The notes beneath the pieces were generated by a model that was given only the letters and a program-made list of their open reading frames with translations, did not search any database and had not been told where the DNA came from. Shown piece after piece: positions 1 to 8,612 of a stretch of DNA of 64,000 bases. Made by a program: the position numbers and the translations under genes. Numbering within the stretch: the stretch's first letter is position 1; each line of letters begins with the position of its first letter. Origin of the DNA: Streptomyces caniscabiei (GTDB lineage Bacteria; Actinomycetota; Actinomycetes; Streptomycetales; Streptomycetaceae); the NCBI RefSeq assembly GCF_014930365.1, contig NZ_JABXWI010000020.1:62001-126000 (forward strand). Reading direction: 5' to 3'.

Positions 1-426
1 ACGGGCGTCGGCAGCCCCTTCGCCCCGCCCCTGCGGGTGGCGCCGGCGGACCGCGGCCTCGTCGGCCGGTGCACCCTCGGCGTCACCCACGAGGGGCCGC
101 CCGGCTACGGGCACGGCGGGATGAGCGCGATGCTGCTCGACGAGCTGATGGGCCGGGCCTGCGGCGCGGCAGGGCTGCACGCCATGACCGTCTCCCTCCA
201 GATCCACTACCACCGGCCCGTCCCGCTGGAGACGCCGCTGCGGCTCTTCGCCCGGGTCACCGGCACCGAGGGCCGCAAGATCCTCGTGCACGGCTCGATC
301 GGTGCCGAGGCGGACCCGGCGGCCCCCGCGGTGACGGCGGACGGTGTCTTCGTCACGCCCGACCCCGCCCGTGTCCAGGCCCTGTTCCCGAGCCTGCGGA
401 GCACACGGGCGGACACACCCGCGTGA
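1..426 (+). CDS. PaaI-type hotdog thioesterase, 5' partial
   Basis: The reading frame is open from base 1, so the N-terminus lies outside the window. The visible 141 residues carry the hotdog-fold signature around GYGHGGMSAMLLDELMG, followed by the strands typical of PaaI/YbgC-like acyl-CoA thioesterases (IHYHRPVPLETPL, then GRKI and the final strand). Such proteins hydrolyse acyl-CoA thioesters in the cytoplasm; the acyl group cannot be read from the sequence. The gene converges on the aminotransferase fusion with a 9-bp gap. Family assignment is firm, the substrate is unknown. Confidence 0.85.
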   Translation, partial: TGVGSPFAPPLRVAPADRGLVGRCTLGVTHEGPPGYGHGGMSAMLLDELMGRACGAAGLHAMTVSLQIHYHRPVPLETPLRLFARVTGTEGRKILVHGSIGAEADPAAPAVTADGVFVTPDPARVQALFPSLRSTRADTPA

Positions 427-435
427 TCCCCGAGG

Positions 436-3400
436 TCACCAGCCGTGCGTCAGGACGTCGTCCAGGGCGGCGACGAAGCCGTCAGCGCCGTCCCTGGTCA
501 GACACAGCGGCGGCTTGATCTTCAGCACGCACTGCCGGTCGGAGGTCGGCTGCATGATCACACCGAGTTCGCGCAGCCGCTCACAGATCGCGGCCGTCTC
601 CTCGGTGGCCGGCTCCAGCGTCGTACGGTCGCGCACGAACTCCACGCCCAGATAGAGACCGGAGCCGTGCACCGCGCCGATCAGCTCGTGCCGGTGGGCC
701 AGTTCATGGAGCCGGTGCTTCAGGTGGCGGCCCACGTCCCGGGCGTTGGCCTGGAGTTCCTCGTCGCGCAGTGCGTCGAGGACGGCGAGCCCGACCACCG
801 AGCTGACCGGGCTGCCGCCGGCGGACGAGAAGAAGTAGCCCTGGCCGCGGTAGGCCTCGGCGATCTCGCGCCGGGTGACCACCGCGCCCAGCGGATGCCC
901 GTTGCCCATCGCCTTGGCGACGGTCACCACGTCCGGTACCACGCCCTGCTGCTCGAACCCCCAGAAGTGGGTGCCGAGCCGGCCGTAGCCGACCTGCACC
1001 TCGTCCGCGAGGCAGAGTCCGCCGACGGCCCGGGTGGCGGCGTAGACCTGTGCGAGGTAGCCGTCCGGCAGGGGCATGCCGCCGGCGTTGCCGTAGAACG
1101 GCTCGCACAGGAACGCGGCCGGCGGGCTGCCGCGCGCCGCGAGTTCGGCGATCCGCTCGGCGGCCTCGGGACCGTACCGCCGGGCCTCGGTTCCCCGGTG
1201 CCGGCCACGGTAGGAGTTGGGCGCGGCGACCGTGTGCACCCACGGCGGGCGTGAGGCGAGGGCGCCCGGGTTGTCGGCGACGGAGGTGGAGACGGCGTCG
1301 CTCGCGTACGTCCAGCCGTGGTACGCCTCCTCGACGGCGACCACGTCCTGCCGACCGGTCGTCGCCCAGGCGAGCCGCAGCGCGAGGTCGACGGCCTCGG
1401 AGCCGCTGTTCACCAGGAAGACGGTGTCCAGGCCGTCGGGGAGCGACTGGGTGAGCCGTTCCGACAGTTCGACCACCGACGCGTAGTGGAAACGGGAGTT
1501 GGTGTTGAGGCGCCGCCACTGCCGGTGGACGGCGTCGCTCAGCGCGGGGTGGCCGTGGCCGAGCACGGTCACGTTGTTGAGCATGTCGAGGTAGACGCGG
1601 CCCCGGGTGTCGACCAGGTGGTGCCGCCAGCCGCGCTCGATGCGCGGCGGCTCCTCGAAGTAGTGCTCCTGGACGGTGGCGAAGGAGTTCTCGCGCCGCT
1701 CCAGCAACTCCGCGTCGACGGCGACCGAACCGAGCCCGTCCCGGCCCTCGCCCACGGGTTCGGGTGTTCCGTCGCCGAGCAGAGGGCCCGGGTCGGGGCA
1801 CAACGACAGCCACCCGACGGCGAGTTCGGGTGTGGTGAACCTCGGCGGACGCGCGGCACCGGGCAGCGCGGAGAGCTGGACGCCCAGCACGTACACCCCG
1901 TCGTCCTCGGCCACCGTGCCGAGCGACCGGCCCGCCTCGACGGGAGCGGGGGACTCCTCCGCGTCGGCGGCCTCGACCCCGCCACCGACCCCGCCCCTGA
2001 CACCGTCAAGGATCAGGTCGACCCCGTCGCCGGTGCTCAGGGTCAGCGTGCCGCCCGGAGTCCTGGTGACCGTGCCGGCCCAAGGCGCGTGGACCTCCAG
2101 CGGCCCGGTGAGGTACAGCTCGACCCCGAGCGCACAGGTTTCGGCGACGCCCCCGCCGGCGACGGACGCCCGGGTCAGCCGGAACTCACCGTGCCGGGTC
2201 CGTACGGCCGTCCGCCCCGCCTCCAACGCCTCCGTCGCGAGAGCGCGTTCGATGCCGGGGTCCAGCCAGCGTCCGGTGTGCAGATCGTCGCTCCCCACCG
2301 ACAGATCGAGCAGGCGCACCTCGCCCGTCAGCGCGGGCAGCAGCCGGTTCGCGGGCAGCAGCCGGTTCGCGGGCAGGAGCGGTCCGGCGGCGGATCCGGA
2401 CCGGGCTGCCGGGCGGGCGAGTCCCTGCCGGAAGAGAGCCGTCATCACCTGCGCCGGTACCGACACGGCGGCCTCGAACATCGCCCACTCGCGGTCCAGC
2501 GCGGCCGTGGCGTACCGGTTGTCCGGGTCGAGCAGGGTGTCGTACTGCCCGCTGACCACCATGACGGCCGACCGCAGCACGACGAGCGGCCACAGCACGG
2601 CCACCTCCTCGTCCCCGAGCGGCCGGGCCGCGTCGAAGGCCCGTACGGCGGGCAGCACCGACGCGGGGCCCGCGCCGTGGTGGTGGAGCACGGAGGTGCA
2701 GGTGACCGCCAGTTCCGCGACCGTCCAGCCGGGACCCAGATCACCGAAGTCGATGACGCCGACCGGGACGGGCCGCCCGTCGCCGGCCGTCTCGCAGACC
2801 ACGTTGTTGTCGGTCACGTCCCCGTGCACGATCTGCGTCGGCAGCCGGTCGGCGTAAGGCTCCACCAGGGCGTGCGCGGCGCGGGACGCCCGCAGGATCC
2901 GCCGGGCGCGCGCCCGGTCGGGCAGGTGCGGGGCCAGTGCCTCGATGACGGCGGGCGCGTTGCGCAGGTCCCACATCCGGGTCGGGTCCGGGGCGGCCGC
3001 CTCCAGACCGGCGCGCTCGAAACCGGCGAGCCCGGCCGCGACCCGTCCGGCGAGTCCGCCGAGCCGGGCGACGACGTCCGGGGCCAGATAGCGGCTGTCC
3101 ATGATCGGTTCGCCGGGGACGAAGTCCAGCAGCCGACAGGCCAGTTCCACCCCGTCCGCGGTGAGCCACTGCACCGCCGCGCCGTCCACTCCGGTCCGGG
3201 CCCGGGGCAGCCGCACGTCCGGGAGCACTCCGGCCAGATGGTCGACCGCCGCGTCCTGGGCCCCGAGCAGCGCGGCGTCCGTCGCGGGGTGGGCGATCTT
3301 GAGCACCCGGTCGCCGGTGTCGGTCCGGACCCGGTAGTTGCGGTCCTGCTGACTTCCCAGGTCCTTGAGGGCGCCGCGTACTCCGAACCGGGTGGCGAGG

Positions 3401-3453
3401 AAGGCGGTCAACTCCGCCTCGGCGACCACGGGACAGCGCGGGGGATGGCTCAT
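436..3453 (-). CDS. Trifunctional fusion: phosphotransferase / M23-like domain / class III aminotransferase
   Basis: A protein of about 1005 residues with three parts. Residues 1-350 are an aminoglycoside-phosphotransferase-like kinase, with the Brenner motif HGDVTDNN near residue 210 and IDFGD about 25 residues later. Residues about 360-580 resemble the M23-like insert of this fusion family (VHAPWAGTV). Residues about 600-1005 are a PLP-dependent class III aminotransferase, with NSGSEA, DEVQVGYGR and the Schiff-base lysine in VAKAMGNGHPLG near residue 847. That part is closest in style to ethanolamine-phosphate phospho-lyases. A kinase plus a phospho-lyase suggests phosphorylation then elimination of an amino alcohol; that is inference. 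I chose the ATG at 3453 because GGAG lies 6 nt upstream; an in-frame GTG at 3468 is possible. Confidence 0.85.
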   Translation of the reverse strand: MSHPPRCPVVAEAELTAFLATRFGVRGALKDLGSQQDRNYRVRTDTGDRVLKIAHPATDAALLGAQDAAVDHLAGVLPDVRLPRARTGVDGAAVQWLTADGVELACRLLDFVPGEPIMDSRYLAPDVVARLGGLAGRVAAGLAGFERAGLEAAAPDPTRMWDLRNAPAVIEALAPHLPDRARARRILRASRAAHALVEPYADRLPTQIVHGDVTDNNVVCETAGDGRPVPVGVIDFGDLGPGWTVAELAVTCTSVLHHHGAGPASVLPAVRAFDAARPLGDEEVAVLWPLVVLRSAVMVVSGQYDTLLDPDNRYATAALDREWAMFEAAVSVPAQVMTALFRQGLARPAARSGSAAGPLLPANRLLPANRLLPALTGEVRLLDLSVGSDDLHTGRWLDPGIERALATEALEAGRTAVRTRHGEFRLTRASVAGGGVAETCALGVELYLTGPLEVHAPWAGTVTRTPGGTLTLSTGDGVDLILDGVRGGVGGGVEAADAEESPAPVEAGRSLGTVAEDDGVYVLGVQLSALPGAARPPRFTTPELAVGWLSLCPDPGPLLGDGTPEPVGEGRDGLGSVAVDAELLERRENSFATVQEHYFEEPPRIERGWRHHLVDTRGRVYLDMLNNVTVLGHGHPALSDAVHRQWRRLNTNSRFHYASVVELSERLTQSLPDGLDTVFLVNSGSEAVDLALRLAWATTGRQDVVAVEEAYHGWTYASDAVSTSVADNPGALASRPPWVHTVAAPNSYRGRHRGTEARRYGPEAAERIAELAARGSPPAAFLCEPFYGNAGGMPLPDGYLAQVYAATRAVGGLCLADEVQVGYGRLGTHFWGFEQQGVVPDVVTVAKAMGNGHPLGAVVTRREIAEAYRGQGYFFSSAGGSPVSSVVGLAVLDALRDEELQANARDVGRHLKHRLHELAHRHELIGAVHGSGLYLGVEFVRDRTTLEPATEETAAICERLRELGVIMQPTSDRQCVLKIKPPLCLTRDGADGFVAALDDVLTHGW
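2336..2377. repeat. 18-bp tandem repeat inside the fusion gene
   Basis: The unit CGGTTCGCGGGCAGCAGC occurs twice with a third partial copy. It encodes the repeated peptide LLPANR in the linker between the kinase and the middle domain. The length is a multiple of three, so the frame is kept. Confidence 0.8.
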
Positions 3454-3568
3454 CGGGGACTCCACCACTCCATGCCGGAACGTTCCGGCAACCGTAGGGG
3501 GCGCTTGTCGATCACGTCAACGCCGACGGTCGGCGGGGCGACGGAGCCGGTCGGCGCCGCACACCGGC

Positions 3569-3590
3569 GCGGGGAGCGCGCGCTCCCCGC
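3569..3590. terminator. Perfect 22-bp palindrome, probable terminator
   Basis: GCGGGGAGCGC is followed directly by its reverse complement. It lies between the 3' end of the Nudix gene and the upstream region of the aminotransferase fusion, so a terminator for the Nudix transcript is the simplest reading. A (CCCGCA)n tract follows at about 3595-3626. Confidence 0.5.
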
Positions 3591-3663
3591 ACACGCCCGC
3601 ACCCGCACCCGCACCCGCACCCGCCCACTCGGCGCACACGGGCTCAGCCGCCCGTCCCGGTTC

Positions 3664-4137
3664 TCAGACCGTCGGGTCGAACCACGTCACCGAGTCGGAC
3701 ATGGCCTGCTTGATGCGGAACAGCGCGAACTCGCTCAGGTCCGGCAGGGCGTCCAGCGAGAACCAGCCGACGTCCAGGGACTCGTCGTCGTTGACCCGGG
3801 CCTCTCCGCCCACGGCCCGGCAGTAGAACGTGATGTCCATGTACTGGCACACGTCCCCGTTGTCGTACCGGACCGGTTCCAACGCCTGTACGAGGACGAC
3901 CCGTTCGGCCACGCACCGGACCGCCGTCTCCTCCTCGACCTCCCGCACGGCACAGGCCGCCGGCTGCTCCCCCGGGTCCGGGATGCCGCCGATCAGCGAC
4001 CACTTGCCGTTGTCGGACCGACGGCCCAGCAGCACTCTGCCCTCGTCGTCGAAGACGAGGGCGGTGACTCCGGGGAGCCAGAGGAGCTGCTTGCCGGCGG
4101 ACGCACGGAGTGTGCGGATGAAATCAGGGGTAGCCAT
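3664..4137 (-). CDS. Nudix hydrolase
   Basis: 157 residues, the normal length for a single-domain Nudix protein. The Nudix box reads GIPDPGE, seven residues, then REVEEETAV. It fits GX5EX7REUXEEXGU except that the last glycine is alanine, a tolerated change. The catalytic glutamates are present, so it should hydrolyse a nucleoside diphosphate linked to another group; the substrate is unknown. It is a monocistronic minus-strand gene, 67 bp downstream of the lnt 3' end. Confidence 0.9.
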   Translation of the reverse strand: MATPDFIRTLRASAGKQLLWLPGVTALVFDDEGRVLLGRRSDNGKWSLIGGIPDPGEQPAACAVREVEEETAVRCVAERVVLVQALEPVRYDNGDVCQYMDITFYCRAVGGEARVNDDESLDVGWFSLDALPDLSEFALFRIKQAMSDSVTWFDPTV

Positions 4138-4204
4138 GGAGCCGACCCTAACGGGCCGGTCTCCTCAACCCCGCCTCATCCAGGCGCGCACGCGAGGCGT
4201 ACGG

Positions 4205-5821
4205 CTACACGCCACCGGCGCGCCTCCCGCGCACACCGGCCGCGATCGCCCAGCCGAGGCCACCTGCCGCGACCAGCACCAACAGCATCTCGGGCGCGAT
4301 ACCGACCCGGGTGGCGGGCGTCTCGGAGGTGCGCAGCGGCACCTTCTGCACCAGCGAGTCCGGGACGAACATTCCGGTCTTCTGGGTGATCCTGCCGTCC
4401 GGCATGATGATCGCACTGACGCCGCTGGTCACCGGGACGGTGACGGTGCGGCTGTGCTCGACGGCGCGCACCCGGGACATGGCGAGCTGCTGGTAGGTCA
4501 TCTCGCTGCGGTCGAAGGTGGCGTTGTTGCTCGGCACCGAGATCAGCTGTGCGCCGTCGGTGACCTCCGAGCGCACGGCCCAGTCGAAGGCCGCCTCGTA
4601 GCAGGTGACGAGTCCGACCTTCGCCCCGGCCATGGTGAAAACGCCGGGCTCGGTGCCCCGGCTGAAGTCCTGGCGGACCATGGAGGTCCACTCGCTGTTG
4701 ATGGCCCCGATCAGCGACCGCAGCGGCAGGTACTCGCCGAACGGCTGGATCTGCCGCTTGTCGTAGGTGTCGACGGGACCCTTCTCGGGGTCCCACAGGA
4801 TCTGCTCGTTGTAGAGCTTGCCGTCCCGCTCCACCACGCCGCCGACGGAGATGGGGGCACCGATGGCCGTGGCGGCCTGCTCGATCACCGTGCGGGCGTC
4901 GGCGTTGGCGAAGGGGTCGATGTCGGAGGAGTTCTCCGGCCAGAGCACGAGGTCGGGCCGGGCGACCTTGCCGGCCGCGACCTCGGCGGCCAGCCGCTCG
5001 GTCTCCCTGGCGTGGTAGTCGAGCACGGCCCGCCGCTGGGCGTTGAAGTCGAGCCCCAGGCGGGGGACGTTGCCCTGGATGACGGCCACGGTGGCGGTGC
5101 CGGCCTCGGCCTCGTCGCTCACCAGCGCGCGGGACGCGAACGCGCCCACCAGGGGGACGGCCACGGAGAGCGCGGCCACGGCCGCGGTGCCCCGGCGTAC
5201 GGCCTCGCCGGTGCGGCGGTTCGCCACGAGCAGCCGGACCGCCTCGTACAGCCCGAAGCCGCACAGTACGACCGCGAAGCCGAGGACCGGTGTGCCGCCG
5301 AGAGCGGCCAGCGGCAGGAAGACACCATCCGCCTGGCCGAAGGCGATCTTGCCCCAGGGGAAACCGCTGAACGGGGCACGCGCGCGTGCCGCCTCGCCGG
5401 CGATCCACAGGGCGGCGGCCCACACGGGCCAGCCGGGCAGCTTGGAGACGGCGGCGACGCCCGCGCCGACGAGGGCCACGAACACCGCCTCGATCGCGAC
5501 GAGCGCGAGCCACGGGGCGGGGCCGACCTCCACGCCGGTCCACACCAGCAGCGGCAGCAGGAATCCGAGGCCGAACAGGTAGCCGAGACCGAGGCCCGCC
5601 TTCCAGCCGCGTCCGCGTAGCACCCAGCCGAAGACCGCGAAGGCCGGCAGGGCCAGCCACCACAGGGTGCGGGGCGGGAAGCTGACGTAGAGCAGCACCC
5701 CGGAGAGGGCCGCGGCGGCGGCCGGCAGCAGTCGAGCGACCCATCGGGACGCCCGGGAGACGGGCGTGGCCTGGGGTTCGAGCTGTTCCGGCTCGTCTAC
5801 GGGAGTGGCGGTGACGGTCAC
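4205..5821 (-). CDS. lnt: Apolipoprotein N-acyltransferase
   Basis: 538 residues. The N-terminal third holds about six hydrophobic segments from residue 25 on. The C-terminal part is a carbon-nitrogen hydrolase (nitrilase-like) domain with the Lnt triad: Glu in VLWPENSS, Lys in YDKRQIQPFGEYLP and Cys in VTCYEA. Lnt transfers a third acyl chain to the diacylglyceryl-cysteine of lipoproteins at the membrane. The open frame runs on to 6145, but that stretch is Arg/Pro-rich and unlike the family. The GTG at 5821 (VTVTATPVDE) gives the expected length, although no clear ribosome site precedes it. Confidence 0.93.
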   Translation of the reverse strand: MTVTATPVDEPEQLEPQATPVSRASRWVARLLPAAAAALSGVLLYVSFPPRTLWWLALPAFAVFGWVLRGRGWKAGLGLGYLFGLGFLLPLLVWTGVEVGPAPWLALVAIEAVFVALVGAGVAAVSKLPGWPVWAAALWIAGEAARARAPFSGFPWGKIAFGQADGVFLPLAALGGTPVLGFAVVLCGFGLYEAVRLLVANRRTGEAVRRGTAAVAALSVAVPLVGAFASRALVSDEAEAGTATVAVIQGNVPRLGLDFNAQRRAVLDYHARETERLAAEVAAGKVARPDLVLWPENSSDIDPFANADARTVIEQAATAIGAPISVGGVVERDGKLYNEQILWDPEKGPVDTYDKRQIQPFGEYLPLRSLIGAINSEWTSMVRQDFSRGTEPGVFTMAGAKVGLVTCYEAAFDWAVRSEVTDGAQLISVPSNNATFDRSEMTYQQLAMSRVRAVEHSRTVTVPVTSGVSAIIMPDGRITQKTGMFVPDSLVQKVPLRTSETPATRVGIAPEMLLVLVAAGGLGWAIAAGVRGRRAGGV

Positions 5822-6026
5822 TCCGGGAGTGTACGGCGCGTCACCCCGGCGCCGACAGCGCGGTCCACGCGTCCCGGGTGAGGCTTTTGTCGCACACCTG
5901 ACGCATCGTTCCTGCATAACTCGTCCACAAACCGGCGCATCACCCGTTACGGTGTGCGCGAGCCTCTGACGTGCGGCGAGATGTCGTCCGGGCGGTCGAG
6001 GCCCGGCACAGTCGGGGGGCGACACC

Positions 6027-7088
6027 TTGGGGTCCACGGGGACGGAGTCCGCGGCCGGAGCGTCGGCCTCGCACGAGAGACGGAACGTCTCCGATGTCAC
6101 GGGAGTGCTCCTGCTCGGGGCGTGCGCGGCCTGGTCGTTGATCACGGCGGCGGCGCGCGGCGGCCGCCCGGAGGGTGTGCTGCTGGCGGTTCTCGCGGTG
6201 GCGGCCGGTTACGCGGCGGGCCGGATCTGCGGGGCCGTGCTGCCGGTGGTGGCTCCGTCCGCCGGGGCGCTGGCCGGTCTGGGTCTGGCGGTCACCGACC
6301 CGCACACGATGACGGGCTCGCCGCTGGTCTCGCCGCTCGGGCACACCGGTGCGACCGCCGCGCTGCTGGTGCTGTCCGCCGGCGCCGCCTGCTGTGCCGC
6401 CTGGGCGGCCCGTGCGCCCGGCCCGAGGCTGGCCCTGCGGCTGCTGGCCTGCGGGATCGCCGTGACCGCGGCGGCGCTCGGCTCGATCACCGGCTTCGCC
6501 GCGTGCGCCGGGGTGCTGCTGTGCTCGCTCGCGGCGGCCCGGATGCGCCGCGGCCCGGGCCTCGTGGGGCTGGCCCTCGCCACGGGCCTGGTGACGACGA
6601 CGGTCTGGGCGGTCGCCGAGAACGCCCTGCCGGCCGGACTCACCGACTCGCTGGAGGGGCAGCTCACCCCGCACCGGATCCTGCTGTGGCACGACGCGCT
6701 CGGTCTGGTCCACGACGAACCGCTGCTCGGCGCGGGACCGGGCCGCTTCGGGGAGCTGAGCCCGACGGTCGCCGAGTCGCTGTCGGCCGACGACCGTCCC
6801 CACTCGGCGCCGCTGCAGCTGGCCGCCGAACAGGGCCTCGCCGGTGTCGCCCTGCTCGCGGCCGTGTTCGGCTGGGTCCTCTATGTCCTGTGGCGGACCC
6901 CGCGCTCCACTCCGGTGGTCCTCACCGCGGGCGCGGCCCTGACCGCGATGGCCGCGATCGCCGCCGTGGGCAACGCGCTGAGCTTCACCACGGTGACGGC
7001 GGGCGCGGGTCTGCTCGCGGGGATGGCGACGGCATGGCCCCTGACGGATGGGGAGAGCGAGACGGCGCCGGACCTCGGCGACGGCTAG
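6027..7088 (+). CDS. O-antigen ligase-like polytopic membrane protein
   Basis: 353 residues, almost entirely membrane-spanning, with about ten hydrophobic segments. The central loop contains LVHDEPLLGAGPGRFGEL and a later PHSAPLQLAAEQGL. These correspond to the Wzy_C/WaaL-type motif in which Arg and His act on a polyprenyl-linked donor. It is probably a polymerase or ligase for a lipid-linked glycan or another envelope polymer. The start is TTG at 6027, preceded by GGGGGG at a spacing of 7. It diverges from lnt with about 205 bp between the starts. The true substrate cannot be read from sequence. Confidence 0.75.
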   Translation: MGSTGTESAAGASASHERRNVSDVTGVLLLGACAAWSLITAAARGGRPEGVLLAVLAVAAGYAAGRICGAVLPVVAPSAGALAGLGLAVTDPHTMTGSPLVSPLGHTGATAALLVLSAGAACCAAWAARAPGPRLALRLLACGIAVTAAALGSITGFAACAGVLLCSLAAARMRRGPGLVGLALATGLVTTTVWAVAENALPAGLTDSLEGQLTPHRILLWHDALGLVHDEPLLGAGPGRFGELSPTVAESLSADDRPHSAPLQLAAEQGLAGVALLAAVFGWVLYVLWRTPRSTPVVLTAGAALTAMAAIAAVGNALSFTTVTAGAGLLAGMATAWPLTDGESETAPDLGDG

Positions 7089-7140
7089 CCAGGGCCTGTC
7101 CACGCGGTCGGCCGGACGGGACCGGCCGACGCCGAGGGGG

Positions 7141-7716
7141 TCAGCGCGCGGCGTCGGACGCCTTCGGGGTCAGCCGGGCGCGGATGACGCTCACGGCGGT
7201 CTCGGCGTTGTCCACGGTGATCGTGAAGGTGTGCCCGTCCCAGAGGCGCAGCACCACCGCCTCACCCCGGCGTACGACGACGGCGGTGCCCTTCTCGGGC
7301 CGCCAGCGGTAGCCCCAGCCGCCCCATTGATGGGGTGTGACGCACGGCGCGAAGGCGGCGTCGGCGACCTGGGACAGGGGGATGCGGCGGCGCGGCACAC
7401 CGATGTGGCCGCAGCGGACCTCCAGGAAGTCCTCGTCGACCTTCACCGAGACATGCACGAACGCGAGCGTGCCGAAGAGGACGAGCAGCCCGGCCGCGAT
7501 GCAGCCGACGACGGACATGACGAGCGGGGCGACACCGGACGCCCACGCGGAGTCGACCGCGAGTTCGATGCCCAGTGCCATGCAGGCGGCGCCGCCGAGG
7601 GCGAGCAGCCACTGGCCGCGGTTGGTCGCACGGCCGGTCCATACCTCGGGGTGCGGGCCTTCGGGGGTGCCCGTCTCGCCGTGGGGGTGGTCCCTCATGG
7701 CTTTGAGACTACTCAT
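7141..7716 (-). CDS. Membrane protein with two N-terminal helices and a PH-like C-terminal domain
   Basis: About 191 residues. Two close transmembrane helices (LLALGGAACMALGIEL and LVMSVVGCIAAGLLVLFG) are followed by a soluble region with VSVKVDEDFLEVRCG and WGGWGYRW, which resembles DUF3093/PH-like domains of actinobacteria. No function is known. It follows the murI-like gene closely on the same strand and may be co-transcribed. A start at 7698 (MRDHPHGE) is equally possible, as neither start has a strong ribosome site. Confidence 0.65.
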   Translation of the reverse strand: MSSLKAMRDHPHGETGTPEGPHPEVWTGRATNRGQWLLALGGAACMALGIELAVDSAWASGVAPLVMSVVGCIAAGLLVLFGTLAFVHVSVKVDEDFLEVRCGHIGVPRRRIPLSQVADAAFAPCVTPHQWGGWGYRWRPEKGTAVVVRRGEAVVLRLWDGHTFTITVDNAETAVSVIRARLTPKASDAAR

Positions 7717-7748
7717 GTTCCGCTGCGCGGGCACCTGGTCGCGGAGCG

Positions 7749-8555
7749 TTACCGATCCGCCCTGAGGGCCGGCGCGGCACCGGCCGTCGCGAGCAGCCGG
7801 CCCTCCTCGTAGGCCAGGGCCGGCGCGGGCAGCGGGCCCTCACGGCCGCTGAGCAGGACGGTCAGCGTCGACCCGGTCCAGTCGGCCTCGGGCTTCGGCA
7901 GTTCACCGATGCGGCGCAGCGCCTGCGCGGCCACGGCTCCGGCGGAGCCGTGCAGGACGAGGGGCGGCCGGCCCGGCTGCTGAACGGCCGCGCGGATGCG
8001 TTCGGCGACGAGTTCGTAGTGGGTGCAGCCCAGGACGACGGTCGTCACGTCGTCGGGCGTCAGCGCGGCGGCCGCGGCGATGGTGGCGTCGATCGCCGCG
8101 TCGTCGGCGTGCTCCACCGCTTCGGCCAGTCCCCAGCAGGGCACCTCGGTGACCGGGACACCGTCGGCGAACTCCTCGATGAGGCCGCGCTGGTAGGGGC
8201 TGCCGGTGGTGGCGGGTGTCGCCCAGATGGTGAAGGGGCCGCCGCCGGACGCGGCCGGCTTGATCGCCGGGACCGTGCCGATCACCGGCAGGCCCGGTTC
8301 GAGGAGGGCCCGCAGGGCGGGCAGGGCGTGCACGGAGGCGGTGTTGCAGCCGACGATCAGCGCGTCGGGCGAGTGGACCGCCGCCGCCTCGGCGACGGCG
8401 AGAGCACGCTCGGTCAGATCCTCGGGCGTGCGCGGGCCCCAGGGCATGCCGTCGGGGTCCGAGGAGATCACGAGATCCGCGTCGGGCCGCAGCCGCCGTA
8501 CCGCGGCGGCGGCGGGGAGCAGACCGATACCGGAGTCCATGAGCGCGATCTTCAC
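7749..8555 (-). CDS. Glutamate racemase-like Asp/Glu racemase
   Basis: 268 residues. Both catalytic cysteines of the MurI family are present, in GCNTAS and GCTHYE. The N-terminal motif is MDSGIGLLP instead of the usual FDSGVGGL, so this is a divergent member. Streptomycetes normally carry a separate housekeeping murI, so this may be a paralogue with another amino-acid substrate; that is inference. The GTG at 8555 is preceded 6 nt upstream by a TATCGT -10-like box, which suggests a leaderless message. It diverges from the HpnB-like gene with only 57 bp between them. Confidence 0.82.
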   Translation of the reverse strand: MKIALMDSGIGLLPAAAAVRRLRPDADLVISSDPDGMPWGPRTPEDLTERALAVAEAAAVHSPDALIVGCNTASVHALPALRALLEPGLPVIGTVPAIKPAASGGGPFTIWATPATTGSPYQRGLIEEFADGVPVTEVPCWGLAEAVEHADDAAIDATIAAAAALTPDDVTTVVLGCTHYELVAERIRAAVQQPGRPPLVLHGSAGAVAAQALRRIGELPKPEADWTGSTLTVLLSGREGPLPAPALAYEEGRLLATAGAAPALRADR

Positions 8556-8612
8556 CCGGCCACGATAGACGATGGCCTCGGTAGGGCCGCCGCCGTGGGG
8601 CAGACTGCGGAC

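Noticed and set aside
1318..4389. 1023-residue open frame on the plus strand
   Set aside because: It is the antisense shadow of the minus-strand fusion gene and the Nudix gene. Its composition is Arg/Gly/Val-rich with no domain.
5822..6145. N-terminal extension of Lnt
   Set aside because: The extra 108 residues are Arg/Pro-rich, unlike the family, and overlap the upstream region of the divergent gene.
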